Shown: positions 1 to 11,792, counted from the first letter of the stretch. The stretch: 34,235 nucleotides of DNA from Lachnospiraceae bacterium (GCA_021202075.1 JAJQDT010000111.1:1-34235), one strand, 5' to 3'. Notes: generated from the letters alone by a model not told the origin. Made by a program: numbers and translations.

Positions 1-50
1 TGCTGGTATTTTATTTGCCATTGGGCAGCTTACTTTCCTGAATCATTGTA

Positions 51-212
51 TCATATGTCCGTACTCGCGCAGCAAGTATGGACGAAGGCCACGCCTTGCG
101 CGAAGAATGTTATGATTTGCGCAGCAAATCGAGAACGCTGCCGCAACTTTCATGCGCGGCTTTATATTTTCTCCGCACCAGGCCATAAGCCGCCCTGACA
201 AAATATGTACCG
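51..212. repeat. Structured dispersed repeat, copy 1
   Basis: No gene is seen from 1 to 263 apart from this element. It holds two hairpins: a 9-bp stem (57-65 with 75-83, containing one G-U pair) and a perfect 7-bp stem GATTTGC/GCAAATC (114-120 with 124-130, loop GCA). A related sequence lies at 3790-3899. Both begin TCATATG, carry ATGGACG after the first hairpin, share GCGCGG in the middle and end with ATATGTACC. The stems are kept although their bases differ. It lies just downstream of the histidine kinase stop. Function is unknown; a REP-like element or a structured RNA are both possible. Confidence 0.55.
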
Positions 213-263
213 CCCGACGGTGACCTGTGATTATAGCTAATGGCGAATAATTACTGGAATATT

Positions 264-1754
264 TCATTGCTTCGCGGAATCCCCCAGCGCGTACTTCCGT
301 ATCACAAAATGCATAGTGGTACCTTCCCCGACCCTGCTGGTGGCCCAGATGCGGCCGCCGTGGTCTTCGATGATTTTCCGCACAATGGAGAGGCCGATGC
401 CGCTTCCGCCCTGGGACGAATTGCGCGAGAGGTCAGTGCGGTAAAAACGGTCGAAGATATTCACAAGATCCTTGTTCTCAATGCCCTTACCGTTATCCTC
501 GATCTCTGCCTGCACATAATCCCCGGCGTCGAAGACGCGCAGCTGAACCTCCTTTTTCGGCTTGTCCATGTATTTGATGGAGTTGCCGATGATATTATTG
601 ATGACGCGCTTGAGCTGCTCCGCGTCCGCGATGACAAGTGTGCCGATTTCCACAGTGTTAATATAGGAAAAACGAATTTCCCGCTCGTGCATTTCCAGCC
701 CGACTTCCTCCGCACAGTCGTCAAAATACTCGACCGCGTCGATTTTGTTGAAGTTGTACGGGATGCGGTTCGTGTCGATCTTGGAATAAAAGGTCAGCTC
801 ATTGATCAGCCGGTCCATGTCGTTTGCCTTGATATAAATCGTGCGGATGTAGCGATCCATCTTCTCTGGCGTGTCCGCGACGCCGTCCATGATGCCCTCC
901 ACATATCCCTTCACCGCCGTGATCGGCGTCTTCAGGTCGTGCGAAATGTTGCTGATCAGTTCCTTACTCTGGCGGTCGAAGGAATCCTTTTCCTCCTCCT
1001 GCATCTTCAGCTGCCGCCGCATATCGTCAAAATCGCGGCAGAGCATGCTGATCTCGTCGTGCCCCTTCACCTCGATTTCAAAATCAAAATCCTTTTCCTT
1101 GATCCGGTGCGTCGCCTCACTGAGCTTCTTCAGTGGCACATTCACCCCGGTATAGATCCAGATAATCATAAGAAACGCGGTAATCACCAGAATCACGGCC
1201 ACAGCGATGACCAGATCCTGCAGCAGCTTCCGGGTCTGTCTCACAATCTGTCCTACCGGAGAAATAATATAGATGCTGCCCTCCGAGCCATCCGCAAACA
1301 CCACATCCAGCTGGCGCACGAATGCCTGCGTCTCCTCACCGATATATATGCTGGAATCCGCCGTATCCCCCTCTTCCCGGAACGCCGGCAGATTCGCAAG
1401 CAGCACCGCCACATCCTCATCCGTGCCGCAATAATACAGCTCCCCGTCCACCATCATGATCAGATACGAATACCGCTCAAGAAGCTCCTCGTTTCTCGCC
1501 TCAAGGTACGACGAATCCAGAAGCACTTCCACATCCTCATCCGCCTGCGCCTGCAGCGCTTCAAAGCACTCCTGCGTCGAATTGCTGATAATTTGCACCG
1601 AATCGGTAATGCTGTCCAGGGAAATCGACACTCCGTAATTATTCTGCACCACGACCCGGTACCTGGTAAAACTCAGCATGATGATGCCAAACATCAGAAA
1701 CGGCACCATAATTATAATCAAAAAGGCCACAATCAGCCTGTTTCTCAGCTTCAT
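264..1754 (-). CDS. HAMP-domain sensor histidine kinase
   Basis: A membrane sensor kinase of a two-component system, 496 residues. A first membrane helix lies at about residues 8-29, an extracellular sensing region at 30-178, and a second helix at about 180-202. A HAMP segment follows (about 203-255). The HisKA dimerisation domain has the phospho-acceptor H272 in SHDLKTP. The ATPase domain shows the N box (INNIIGNSIKY, about 385), G1 (DNGKGI, 420) and G2 (GGSGIGLS, 449). All catalytic motifs are present, so it should be active. The start follows an AGGGTG ribosome site six bases upstream. No response regulator lies upstream on this strand; metK and a possible 41-residue ORF do. A partner could lie beyond the left edge. 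The signal sensed is unknown. Confidence 0.93.
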   Translation of the reverse strand: MKLRNRLIVAFLIIIMVPFLMFGIIMLSFTRYRVVVQNNYGVSISLDSITDSVQIISNSTQECFEALQAQADEDVEVLLDSSYLEARNEELLERYSYLIMMVDGELYYCGTDEDVAVLLANLPAFREEGDTADSSIYIGEETQAFVRQLDVVFADGSEGSIYIISPVGQIVRQTRKLLQDLVIAVAVILVITAFLMIIWIYTGVNVPLKKLSEATHRIKEKDFDFEIEVKGHDEISMLCRDFDDMRRQLKMQEEEKDSFDRQSKELISNISHDLKTPITAVKGYVEGIMDGVADTPEKMDRYIRTIYIKANDMDRLINELTFYSKIDTNRIPYNFNKIDAVEYFDDCAEEVGLEMHEREIRFSYINTVEIGTLVIADAEQLKRVINNIIGNSIKYMDKPKKEVQLRVFDAGDYVQAEIEDNGKGIENKDLVNIFDRFYRTDLSRNSSQGGSGIGLSIVRKIIEDHGGRIWATSRVGEGTTMHFVIRKYALGDSAKQ

Positions 1755-1795
1755 TTCATCACCCTGTTATTCCCTCATGCCAGGCTTTCATAGTG

Positions 1796-1921
1796 TCACA
1801 CGGCGATTTTATCCTGTTCGATTAAATCACCCGGAATACTCATTGCTGCAATCTGGCGAAAAATCTGATTCAGAATTATCATCATGTCACTCTCATCGCG
1901 GTTTGCGCGAAGCCTGGCCAT
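1796..1921 (-). CDS. Possible 41-residue small protein
   Basis: An ATG-to-TGA frame of 41 codons reads in the same direction as the histidine kinase and ends 41 bases before its start. An AGGAAAG ribosome-site-like sequence lies seven bases upstream. The product begins MARLRANRDESDMM, is amphipathic and helix-prone, and has ordinary amino-acid composition. The frame stays open upstream of the ATG to about position 2025, so it could instead be the 3' remnant of a longer decayed gene. I do not recognise the sequence. The rest of the 1755-2144 gap holds only the metK terminator. Confidence 0.35.
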   Translation of the reverse strand: MARLRANRDESDMMIILNQIFRQIAAMSIPGDLIEQDKIAV

Positions 1922-2013
1922 TTTTCTTTCCTGCTCATGATCAGTTTTTAGTATACCATACGGAACGGCCAATTTCTCATAAATAAAACGGATTGTTTCT
2001 AAAATTTTTATAA

Positions 2014-2044
2014 AAAGGGGAAGCTAAAAATCTGCTTCCCCTTT
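2014..2044 (-). terminator. Intrinsic terminator after metK
   Basis: A perfect 11-bp stem (2014-2024 with 2034-2044) has a 9-base loop. Read on the minus strand the stem ends CCCC and runs into TTTTTAT. It lies 100 bases past the metK stop codon and before the small ORF and histidine kinase, so it should end the metK transcript. Confidence 0.85.
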
Positions 2045-2144
2045 ACCGCTCGAATCATTATTTCTCCTGTATGAAAAACCGGTGAACACCCATCGAAAGC
2101 CAATAAGATTACAGTCAGCCTGTTTTCGAAATAATTATCCTAAC

Positions 2145-3422
2145 TTATAAGTATTTCCGCAGCGCCTCCGCGCGGTCCGTCTTCTCCCACGGCAGATCCA
2201 GGTCATTTCTTCCAAAATGTCCGTAAGCCGCAGTCTGCTTGTAGATCGGCCGCCGCAGGTCGAGCATCTTGATGATGCCGGCCGGACGCAGGTCAAAATT
2301 CTCGCGGACGATCTCCGTCAGCCTGGAATTCGAGAGCATACCGGTGCCGAACGTATTTACCATGATCGAGGTCGGGCGCGCCACGCCGATGGCATAGGAG
2401 AGCTGAATCTCGCACTTCTGCGCCAGCCCGGCTGCTACGATATTTTTCGCCACATAGCGGGCTGCGTATGCAGCGGAGCGGTCTACCTTTGTGCAGTCCT
2501 TTCCGGAAAAGGCGCCGCCGCCATGCCGCGCGTATCCGCCGTAGGTATCCACTATAATCTTGCGCCCGGTCAGCCCGGAGTCGCCATTCGGCCCGCCGAC
2601 CACAAACCGCCCGGTCGGATTGACAAAAAATTTCGTATTTTCGTCCACCATATTCTGCGGAAGAATCGCGTCAAATACATACTTTTTGATATCCGCATGG
2701 ATCTGCTCCTGCGATACCTCCGGGTCATGCTGCGTCGAAAGCACGACCGCATCCAGGCGGAACGGTCTGCCATTCTCATCATATTCCACCGTCACCTGCG
2801 TCTTCCCATCCGGCCGCAGATATTTCAGCGTACCGTCCTTGCGGACCTTCGTGAGCTGCCGCGCCAGCTTGTGCGCCAGAGAAATCGGATACGGCATGTA
2901 CTCCTCCGTCTCATTCGTCGCGTAGCCAAACATCATTCCCTGATCGCCCGCACCGATCGCGTCGATTTCCTCCTCGGACATGCCATATTCCGCGCCGCCT
3001 GCATTCTGGCCTGCCATTCCCTGGCCGCCGGCCATATTCTGCGTAAAATCAGGCCCGTTTCCGGTACTGCCGTCCGCTGTCCGTGCCTCCAGCGCCTTGT
3101 TCACACCCATCGCGATATCCGGCGACTGCTCATCGATCGCGGTAATCACCGCGCAGGTATCCGCGTCAAATCCAAACTTTCCTCTGGTATAGCCAATCTC
3201 GCGCACCGTATCGCGCACGACCTTCTGGATATCCACATACGCCTTCGTCGAAATCTCGCCCATCACAAGCACCAGCCCGGTGGTCGTAGCCGTCTCGCAC
3301 GCCACCCGGCTCATCGGGTCCTGCCGCAGCAGCTCATCCAGAATCGCATCCGAAATCTGATCGCAGATCTTATCCGGATGTCCCTCCGTCACTGACTCTG
3401 ATGTAAATAAAAATCGATCCAT
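2145..3422 (-). CDS. metK: S-adenosylmethionine synthetase with a Gly-rich insertion
   Basis: Makes S-adenosylmethionine from methionine and ATP in the cytosol; 425 residues from this start. The family signatures are present: [13 protein letters not shown] near residue 14, [12 protein letters not shown] (157-168) and GGGAFSGKD (301-309, the phosphate-binding loop). The ATG at 3422 is preferred over the upstream in-frame ATG at 3473 because GGAGA lies eight bases before it and the protein then begins [18 protein letters not shown], as usual for the family. The protein is about 30 residues longer than typical (near 395-400). The excess lies at about residues 115-147, a stretch rich in G, N, Q and A just before GAGDQG. 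The gene is preceded by a SAM-I riboswitch and followed by a terminator. Confidence 0.97.
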   Translation of the reverse strand: MDRFLFTSESVTEGHPDKICDQISDAILDELLRQDPMSRVACETATTTGLVLVMGEISTKAYVDIQKVVRDTVREIGYTRGKFGFDADTCAVITAIDEQSPDIAMGVNKALEARTADGSTGNGPDFTQNMAGGQGMAGQNAGGAEYGMSEEEIDAIGAGDQGMMFGYATNETEEYMPYPISLAHKLARQLTKVRKDGTLKYLRPDGKTQVTVEYDENGRPFRLDAVVLSTQHDPEVSQEQIHADIKKYVFDAILPQNMVDENTKFFVNPTGRFVVGGPNGDSGLTGRKIIVDTYGGYARHGGGAFSGKDCTKVDRSAAYAARYVAKNIVAAGLAQKCEIQLSYAIGVARPTSIMVNTFGTGMLSNSRLTEIVRENFDLRPAGIIKMLDLRRPIYKQTAAYGHFGRNDLDLPWEKTDRAEALRKYL

Positions 3423-3593
3423 ATCGTGTCTCCTTTCCTTTCTGAAATTCGACAGGTTATCCTCATTTTGCACCTGCTATTTCAGATTGTGATGATTTGT
3501 TTTTCTCTGCCGCCAGACACATTTTCCTGTGTGTCTGGCCTTTTCCTGATGTTTACTCGTTATATAACATTTTTTTCAAGATTCAGTGAATCG

Positions 3594-3620
3594 AAAAGAG
3601 TCCGCCACAAAGGCGGACTC
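3594..3620 (-). terminator. Riboswitch-controlled terminator in the metK leader
   Basis: A perfect 9-bp stem (3598-3606 with 3612-3620, 5-base loop) reads GAGTCCGCC...GGCGGACTC on the minus strand, followed by TTTT. It lies between the SAM-I aptamer and the metK start, the expected place for the expression platform. SAM binding would favour this terminator and lower metK expression. Confidence 0.88.
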
Positions 3621-3640
3621 AATAAACTCAATCATCAAAT

Positions 3641-3770
3641 CCCCTTATTGTTCGAGTTCACTCGCTCAGGTTGGCACCTTCCGGCCAGGTTATCCGTCAC
3701 TGGACGGCTCTCGCCGGGGTTGCCGTGGCTTCACAGGTCCTATGTACCTCCACCACTCTGAATAAGAGAA
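3641..3770 (-). promoter_or_regulatory. SAM-I (S-box) riboswitch aptamer
   Basis: Read on the minus strand this has the S-box core: CTTATTCAGAG, then GTGGAGG, then GTGAAGCCACGGCAACC, and further on AAGGTGCCAACC. The closing helix P1 pairs CTTATT (3761-3766) with AATAAG (3643-3648). The aptamer sits directly upstream of a terminator and of metK, a classic S-box target. The class assignment rests on these conserved core segments and the context. The helices were read by eye, not folded by program. Confidence 0.94.
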
Positions 3771-3789
3771 AAGCAGCTATTTAATTGTT

Positions 3790-3899
3790 TCATATGACCG
3801 TTCTCGCAATGCGAGAATGGACGTAGACTGCGCCAATCGCGAAGCGATTCTTCATTGCGCGGTTTTCATTGTATTCGTTTCCATCTGCGATATGTACCT
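3790..3899. repeat. Structured dispersed repeat, copy 2
   Basis: Second copy of the element at 51-212. Hairpin 1 pairs 3798-3807 with 3811-3820 (10 bp, loop AAT) and keeps a G-U pair at the same place as copy 1. Hairpin 2 pairs AATCGC with GCGATT (3835-3840 with 3844-3849, loop GAA). It lies immediately upstream of the metK riboswitch on the minus strand, so it may overlap the metK promoter region, which I could not place with confidence. Confidence 0.55.
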
Positions 3900-3971
3900 G
3901 TATCTGCTTAAAAACGAAACGAACATATACAGTGGATAGAGCACAGGGTACTACGTTTTCCTGTCTATGTC

Positions 3972-4014
3972 AAGAGAAATCTCCGATTTCTCTTTGGGCA
4001 AATTTCTGAATTTG
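3972..4014. repeat. Two hairpins downstream of gatD
   Basis: A perfect 10-bp stem (3972-3981 with 3985-3994, loop TCC) is followed by a 6-bp stem (3999-4004 with 4009-4014). They lie 41 bases past the gatD stop on the minus strand. They may end the murT-gatD transcript, but there is no clear T-run after the stronger stem on that strand, so the terminator role is an inference. Confidence 0.45.
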
Positions 4015-4054
4015 TCTAAAAAACTCAGAACACATATCTATGTCCTGATTCATT

Positions 4055-4774
4055 TTATTTCTTCACAAACCGCTCCACAATATACCGGTTCGCCTCCAGT
4101 TCCTGCGTATCATCCAGCGGCGTCAGTTCCCTCGTTCCATATTTTTTCTCCAGCGCGTTCCCAATCAGATAATCGCAGATATGCGGATTCTTTGGAAGAA
4201 GCGGTCCATGCAGATAAGTACCCACCACATTTTTGTAGAGGACGCCCTCCGCGCCATCCTTCCCATTATTCCCAAATCCAAACAGCACCTTTCCCAGCGG
4301 CCGATTATCATTGATAAACGTCCGCCCACCATGATTTTCAAATCCGACAATCGGCGAAGCAAAATCATCATTCTGAATCACAATATTCGAAATCAGGCGC
4401 GGTTTGCCCTGCTCCGTATACAAATTCACCAGAGAAAGTCCCTCCATCCTTCCATCCGACGTATCATAATAATGCCCGAGCAGCTGATAACCGCCGCAGA
4501 CTGCAATCACACTGCCACCATCCTCCACATAGGCGTGAAAATCCGCACGGATTGTCTGCAGCCTCTCGCACACCAGCATCTGTTCCCGGTCCGAGCCGCC
4601 GCCCAGAAGTACGATATCCAGCTCCGAAAAATTCACCTCATCCGTAATCTGAAACTCCTTCACCTCAGCCTCAATGCCACGCCACTCACAGCGCTTCTTC
4701 ATACACTGAATATTTCCCCGATCCCCATACAGATTCAAAAGATCCGGGTAAAGATGACCTATCGTTATTTTCAT
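4055..4774 (-). CDS. gatD: Lipid II isoglutaminyl synthase, glutaminase subunit
   Basis: A CobQ-like class I glutamine amidotransferase of 239 residues. With MurT it amidates the D-glutamate of the peptidoglycan stem peptide; GatD releases ammonia from glutamine. The nucleophile is the Cys in VIAVCGGYQLLG (about residue 94). Other family features are the start KITIGHLYPDLLNLYGDRGN, FENHGGRT, and GTYLHGPLLPKNP containing the likely catalytic His. It lies 38 bases downstream of murT on the same strand with GGAG before its ATG, the usual two-gene arrangement. Pairing with MurT separates it from true cobyric acid synthases, which are much longer. Confidence 0.93.
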   Translation of the reverse strand: MKITIGHLYPDLLNLYGDRGNIQCMKKRCEWRGIEAEVKEFQITDEVNFSELDIVLLGGGSDREQMLVCERLQTIRADFHAYVEDGGSVIAVCGGYQLLGHYYDTSDGRMEGLSLVNLYTEQGKPRLISNIVIQNDDFASPIVGFENHGGRTFINDNRPLGKVLFGFGNNGKDGAEGVLYKNVVGTYLHGPLLPKNPHICDYLIGNALEKKYGTRELTPLDDTQELEANRYIVERFVKK

Positions 4775-4812
4775 TTAAGTCTCCTTATCGCCAAAAATCC
4801 TGATTTTAAATA

Positions 4813-6483
4813 TCATTTCATCCCCGCCAGGATATTTCTTGTCGAGAACAGCGCAGTGTAATTCACCAGCACATACAAATTCCCACAGCCGTCTGCAAGC
4901 CGCGCTTCGATCGCCGTCTTCACATCTGGAATCATCTCGCAGGGAATATCCACATATTTCATGCGAAGCCGCATATCCTGACAACGAATCCCGCTCACTG
5001 TGATCGAGTGAATTCCTTCCCCGGTTTTTCCAGCATCATCCGACAGCTGCTTTTGATTTTTTTCCGATCTTTGTCCCCGTTCATTTTGGTTTTGCTTTTG
5101 ATTCTCCGCGCCATAGTCATTCTTCGTCTTTTTCTTCCCGAACCGGTCAAAGTCCACATCCCACAGCCAGGAGATATCGGTACCATCCTGCGCATTGTCA
5201 TTGATTACGATAATGATGTCCTTTTCCTTTTTATCTTCCATTACCGCAGAAATATTCTGATTAAACCCGGCCGGATTCTTGGCGAGATTCAGGATCACGT
5301 CCGTTCCTCTGATTTTAAAATGCTCCATCCTGCCATTTTGCGGATTGTAATTACTCAATATCTGTTCAAATTTATTCAGCCTCAGCCCCGCATTCCGCGC
5401 AGCCGTATAGGCCGCAAGGATATTATATATATTATAAAATCCCCGGTAATTCGCGTAAATATGGCGGCTCCGGTATTCGTGAATCTCTCGCTCCGGCTTC
5501 GGAACGGAATCTTCCATGCTGCTCTGCCTCGCGATTCTATGCCGCTCCAGCACATCGAACGCCAGCCCGTCCGTCATATCAATGTGCAGTGCCTCGTAAT
5601 CCACCGCCGGTCTGGTAAACTCACAGCTCGGACAGTTATATTTTCCAAGCTGGCTGTAATGATAAAACTCATACTCCAGCCTGGCGCCGCAGTTTTTGCA
5701 AAAACGGCCCTCGCGAATTTCATGCTGCTCGCCCTGCACTTCCTCTGAAAAGACGCGCTCTGTAATTCCATAAGTAACAAACTCATGCCCGCTCTCCATC
5801 GCCAGATAAGATGAAAGCGCATCGTCCGCATTTACAATAATCTGCATATCAGGCGCCATTTTCATCGCGCGGTTCAGCATATCCATCGTGATATCAATCT
5901 CACCATACCGGTCCAGCTGATCGCGGAACAGATTTGTCAGCACCATATAATCAGGCTTAAAATGCGGAAACACGCGAAGCGTCGAAGCCTCGTCAATCTC
6001 AATGCAGGCATAATCCGCATCCAGGCTTCCATCATTCTTTGCCGCCAAGACAAACGCCGCCGCCACACCCGCAAGCATATTCGAGCCGGTGTGATTGCAG
6101 ACCACTTTATTTTTTCTTATCCCGGCAATATTTCCACCAGAATGATTACTTTCTCTTTTCCTGAAAAAATTTTTACCTGCGTCTGAATTTTTTCCGAAAG
6201 CCTTAACAGACGTTTCTTCCTGAAAATTAGATTTATATAATACTTCTTCCTGCTCAATCGCAGAGCACAGCAAATTATTCGTCGTCGTTTTCCCATTCGT
6301 GCCGCAGACCACGAAAATCTTTTTCCGTACCTGCGCAGACAAATCCCGCAGACAGTTCGGATCAATCCTTAATGCAACTTTTCCGGCAAACGTCACACCC
6401 TGTTTGCCGGAAAGCCTGCACGCAGTACTGATGATTTTCGCCGACCAGATGGCAGCCATCCTGCGTATCTTCATATCTCTCAT
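4813..6483 (-). CDS. murT: Lipid II isoglutaminyl synthase, Mur-ligase-like subunit
   Basis: The ATP-dependent synthase partner of GatD; 556 residues from this start. It has the Mur ligase P-loop VVCGTNGKTTTNN (about 59-71), EIDEAS of the central domain (about 162), a four-cysteine ribbon (CKNCG ... CPSC, about 262-287), NLAKNPAGFNQ (about 399) and INDNAQDGTDISWLWDVDF of the C-terminal domain. The ATG at 6483 is chosen because AAGGA lies just upstream; an in-frame ATG at 6504 has a weaker site. It is about 100 residues longer than typical MurT. The excess falls in two places: about 80-128, just after the P-loop helix, and about 448-492, a K/N/Q/E-rich run between the DVDF motif and ITVSGIR. 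Both leave the motifs intact. Confidence 0.93.
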   Translation of the reverse strand: MRDMKIRRMAAIWSAKIISTACRLSGKQGVTFAGKVALRIDPNCLRDLSAQVRKKIFVVCGTNGKTTTNNLLCSAIEQEEVLYKSNFQEETSVKAFGKNSDAGKNFFRKRESNHSGGNIAGIRKNKVVCNHTGSNMLAGVAAAFVLAAKNDGSLDADYACIEIDEASTLRVFPHFKPDYMVLTNLFRDQLDRYGEIDITMDMLNRAMKMAPDMQIIVNADDALSSYLAMESGHEFVTYGITERVFSEEVQGEQHEIREGRFCKNCGARLEYEFYHYSQLGKYNCPSCEFTRPAVDYEALHIDMTDGLAFDVLERHRIARQSSMEDSVPKPEREIHEYRSRHIYANYRGFYNIYNILAAYTAARNAGLRLNKFEQILSNYNPQNGRMEHFKIRGTDVILNLAKNPAGFNQNISAVMEDKKEKDIIIVINDNAQDGTDISWLWDVDFDRFGKKKTKNDYGAENQKQNQNERGQRSEKNQKQLSDDAGKTGEGIHSITVSGIRCQDMRLRMKYVDIPCEMIPDVKTAIEARLADGCGNLYVLVNYTALFSTRNILAGMK

Positions 6484-6635
6484 AGAGTCCTTCAATCTGC
6501 ACATAAACCTTGTCCGATGACACAGATTTCACTCTTTCATACCATCTCTTTCGTCGAAATGAGTGCCTTTCTGTCCCACGATTACTATCCATGCGCAAAC
6601 TTCAAATGACTCTATTCCTCCTTCTTTTGTCCATC

Positions 6636-6672
6636 TGATGATTTTTCTTCCGTTTCTGCAGAAAAATCATCA
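6636..6672. repeat. Inverted repeat between gyrA and murT
   Basis: A perfect 13-bp AT-rich stem (6636-6648 with 6660-6672, 11-base loop) begins a few bases past the gyrA stop on the minus strand. It may end or process the gyrA transcript. No T-run follows, so the role is uncertain. Confidence 0.5.
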
Positions 6673-6677
6673 TTGTT

Positions 6678-9290
6678 CTATTCATCTTCAGTCACTTCAT
6701 TATCTGCATTTTTTTTTATTTCATCTTCATCAGCATCTCCGGTCAAATCAGTATCACCGCCGGCCGCTTCTTCCATATCATCTACAGATGCCTCATTCTC
6801 CGATTTCGCCTGCTTATTTCCATCCGCATCCGCCACTATCTTCACCTTCGTAATGCTCGCGACCTTATCCATGCTTCCGGTCTCCGGATCGGTATCCAGA
6901 TTCATCAGCTTCACGCCGCTGGCCGTGCGCCCATAAATGGAAATATTCTCACAAGGCATCTGAATAATAATACCGCCCGTGCTGATCATCATAATCCCAT
7001 CCTCACGGTTCACCGCCTTTACGCCAACGACATTTCCGGTCTTTTCTGTAATCTTATAGCACCGGACTCCCTTTCCGCCGCGTCCCTGCTTCTTAAACTC
7101 ACTGACTTCCGTCAGCTTGCCCATGCCATGCTCCGAAGCAATCAGCAGATATTCGCCCTGCACATCCAGCTGCATGCCGATGATTTCATCGCCATCCATC
7201 AGCGACATGCCGACCACGCCCATCGAAGTGCGGCCGGTACTGCGGACATCGGTCTCATGGAAACGGATACACTGACCATATTTTGTCACAAGAATGATGT
7301 CCTTTTTATTATCTGTAAATTTCACCTCGATTAATTCGTCATCCTCGCGGAGAGTAATGGCAGCCAGACCAGATTTTCTCACAAACGCAAAATCGGTAAT
7401 CGACGTTTTCTTAACAATGCCATTCTTCGTCGCCATAAACAGATAATTGCCTTCCTTATATTCCCGGATCGGGATCAGCGCTGTGATTTTTTCCTCCGGC
7501 TCAAGCTGCAGCAGATTCACAATCGCAGTGCCACGCGCCATCCGGCTCGCTTCCGGAATCTCATACGCTTTCAGACGGTACACACGACCCTTATTTGTAA
7601 AGAACATCAGATAATCATGCGTCATCGTCATCAGAAGCTCATCTATGTAATCGTCCTCCAGCGTCTGCATTCCCTTAATCCCGCGGCCGCCCCGGTTCTG
7701 GCTCTTAAAATTATCCGGCTGCATCCGCTTGATATAGCCAAACTTCGTCATCGTCACGACAACCGATTCATTCGGGATCAGATCCTCTGTTGAAAACTCC
7801 GCCGTATCAAACCCGATCGTCGTGCGCCGATCATCGCCGTATTTTTCCGAGATCATACTGATTTCCGTCTTGATCACGCCAAGCAGGAGCTTTTCATCCC
7901 CGAGTATCGCCTTATATTCCTCAATTTTCTGCATCAGCTCCTTGTACTCCGTCTCCAGCTTCTCACGTTCCAGACCGGTCAGAGCCCGCAGACGCATATC
8001 CACGATCGCCTGCGCCTGTGCATCCGACAGACCAAAACGCTCCATCAGACCGGCCTTCGCCATCTGCGTATTCTGCGAAGCGCGGATAATCCGGATCACC
8101 TCATCAATATGATCCAGCGCGATCAGCAGACCCTCCAGAATATGAGCTCGTTCCTGCGCCTTATTCAAATCATATTTTGTTCTCCTGGTAACGACCTCCT
8201 CCTGATGCTTCAGATACAGGCTAAGCATCTCATGAAGACTCATCACCTTCGGCTGGTTGCCATCCAACGCCAGCATAATGATTCCAAACGTATCCTGCAG
8301 CTGCGTATGCTTGTAAAGCTGATTCAGGATCACATTTGCATTCGCGTCCCGCCGCAGCTCGATATTGATCCGCATGCCCTCGCGGTTCGACTCATCCGTG
8401 ATCGCCGTGATCCCGTCAATCCGCTTCTCCTTCACCAGATCGGCCATTTTCTCAATCAGGCGCGCCTTATTTACCATAAATGGAAGCTCCGTCACGATAA
8501 TCCGGCTTTTCCCATTGCTCATCGTCTCAATATTTGTCACCGCACGGACACGGATCTTCCCTTTCCCGGTCCGATACGCCTCCTCGATTCCGCGCTTCCC
8601 GAGAATCTGTGCCCCGGTCGGAAAATCCGGACCCTTGACGATCTCCATCAGCTCCTCAATCGTCGTATCCCGGTCCTCCTCGACGCGGTTATCAATCATT
8701 TTCACCACAGCCGCGATCACCTCGCGCAGATTGTGCGGAGGAATATTCGTCGCCATGCCGACTGCAATTCCATTCGACCCATTCACCAGCAGATTCGGAA
8801 ACCGCGACGGAAGCACCACCGGCTCCCGCTCCGTCTCATCAAAGTTCGGGACAAAATCCACCGTGTCCTTATTAATGTCCGCCAGCATCTCCATCGAAAT
8901 CTTGCTGAGGCGCGCCTCCGTATAACGCATTGCCGCCGCGCCGTCGCCGTCCACCGAGCCAAAATTTCCATGACCATCCACCAGAGGATAATGCGTCGAC
9001 CACTCCTGCGCCATATTCACCAGCGCGCCATATATCGAGCTGTCCCCGTGCGGATGATACTTACCCATCGTATCACCGACAATACGCGCACACTTTCTGT
9101 GCGGCTTGTCCGGGCCATTATTCAGCTCAATCATCGAGTAAAGCACCCTGCGCTGCACCGGCTTCAGACCATCCCTCACATCCGGAAGCGCACGCGCCGC
9201 AATTACACTCATCGCATAATCAATATACGACTCCTCCATCGTCTTCTTAAGGTCAACTTCCTTAATCTGGTCAAAAATATTGTCTTCCAC
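6678..9290 (-). CDS. gyrA: DNA gyrase subunit A
   Basis: Breakage-reunion subunit of gyrase, 870 residues from this start. The catalytic tyrosine is Y123 in [13 protein letters not shown] GyrA-box-like [10 protein letters not shown] lies at the start of the C-terminal DNA-wrapping domain, with the related KKQGRGGKG later. The GTG at 9290 is chosen over the upstream ATG at 9338 because GGGAG lies seven bases before it and the product then starts [28 protein letters not shown], as the family does. In the quinolone region, S84 matches E. coli S83, but G88 stands where E. coli has D87. The last 50 or so residues are strongly acidic and low in complexity. It lies 165 bases downstream of gyrB on the same strand. 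Confidence 0.98.
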   Translation of the reverse strand: MEDNIFDQIKEVDLKKTMEESYIDYAMSVIAARALPDVRDGLKPVQRRVLYSMIELNNGPDKPHRKCARIVGDTMGKYHPHGDSSIYGALVNMAQEWSTHYPLVDGHGNFGSVDGDGAAAMRYTEARLSKISMEMLADINKDTVDFVPNFDETEREPVVLPSRFPNLLVNGSNGIAVGMATNIPPHNLREVIAAVVKMIDNRVEEDRDTTIEELMEIVKGPDFPTGAQILGKRGIEEAYRTGKGKIRVRAVTNIETMSNGKSRIIVTELPFMVNKARLIEKMADLVKEKRIDGITAITDESNREGMRINIELRRDANANVILNQLYKHTQLQDTFGIIMLALDGNQPKVMSLHEMLSLYLKHQEEVVTRRTKYDLNKAQERAHILEGLLIALDHIDEVIRIIRASQNTQMAKAGLMERFGLSDAQAQAIVDMRLRALTGLEREKLETEYKELMQKIEEYKAILGDEKLLLGVIKTEISMISEKYGDDRRTTIGFDTAEFSTEDLIPNESVVVTMTKFGYIKRMQPDNFKSQNRGGRGIKGMQTLEDDYIDELLMTMTHDYLMFFTNKGRVYRLKAYEIPEASRMARGTAIVNLLQLEPEEKITALIPIREYKEGNYLFMATKNGIVKKTSITDFAFVRKSGLAAITLREDDELIEVKFTDNKKDIILVTKYGQCIRFHETDVRSTGRTSMGVVGMSLMDGDEIIGMQLDVQGEYLLIASEHGMGKLTEVSEFKKQGRGGKGVRCYKITEKTGNVVGVKAVNREDGIMMISTGGIIIQMPCENISIYGRTASGVKLMNLDTDPETGSMDKVASITKVKIVADADGNKQAKSENEASVDDMEEAAGGDTDLTGDADEDEIKKNADNEVTEDE

Positions 9291-9455
9291 AAGAAATCTC
9301 CCTTCATTTGGATAAAAATATGCCAAATTTATTAACACATACCAGCTACTTCAATATGCCTAAACCAATCACCCAAGTGAAACGCCACCGATCCATACAT
9401 CACAGACCGGACAGGCGTGCCCGAACCTGATATGTCTGCCCGATCGTATGTTCTC

Positions 9456-11726
<2,271 letters not shown>

Positions 11727-11792
11727 TCACAACTGCTCACACATATCCCTGCAACAGCTATTCCATATCATCTAAAAACAAGTCTGTTCCTT

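Noticed and set aside
240..1793. A 517-codon plus-strand frame opposite the histidine kinase
   Set aside because: Antisense shadow of a gene with all kinase motifs intact.
2217..3395. A 392-codon plus-strand frame opposite metK
   Set aside because: Shadow of metK; R/H-rich with no recognisable domain.
4055..4774. Cobyric acid synthase (cobQ)
   Set aside because: At 239 residues it lacks the synthetase domain, and pairing with murT identifies it as gatD.
8109..9335. A 408-codon plus-strand frame opposite gyrA
   Set aside because: Shadow of gyrA; no ribosome site or domain pattern.
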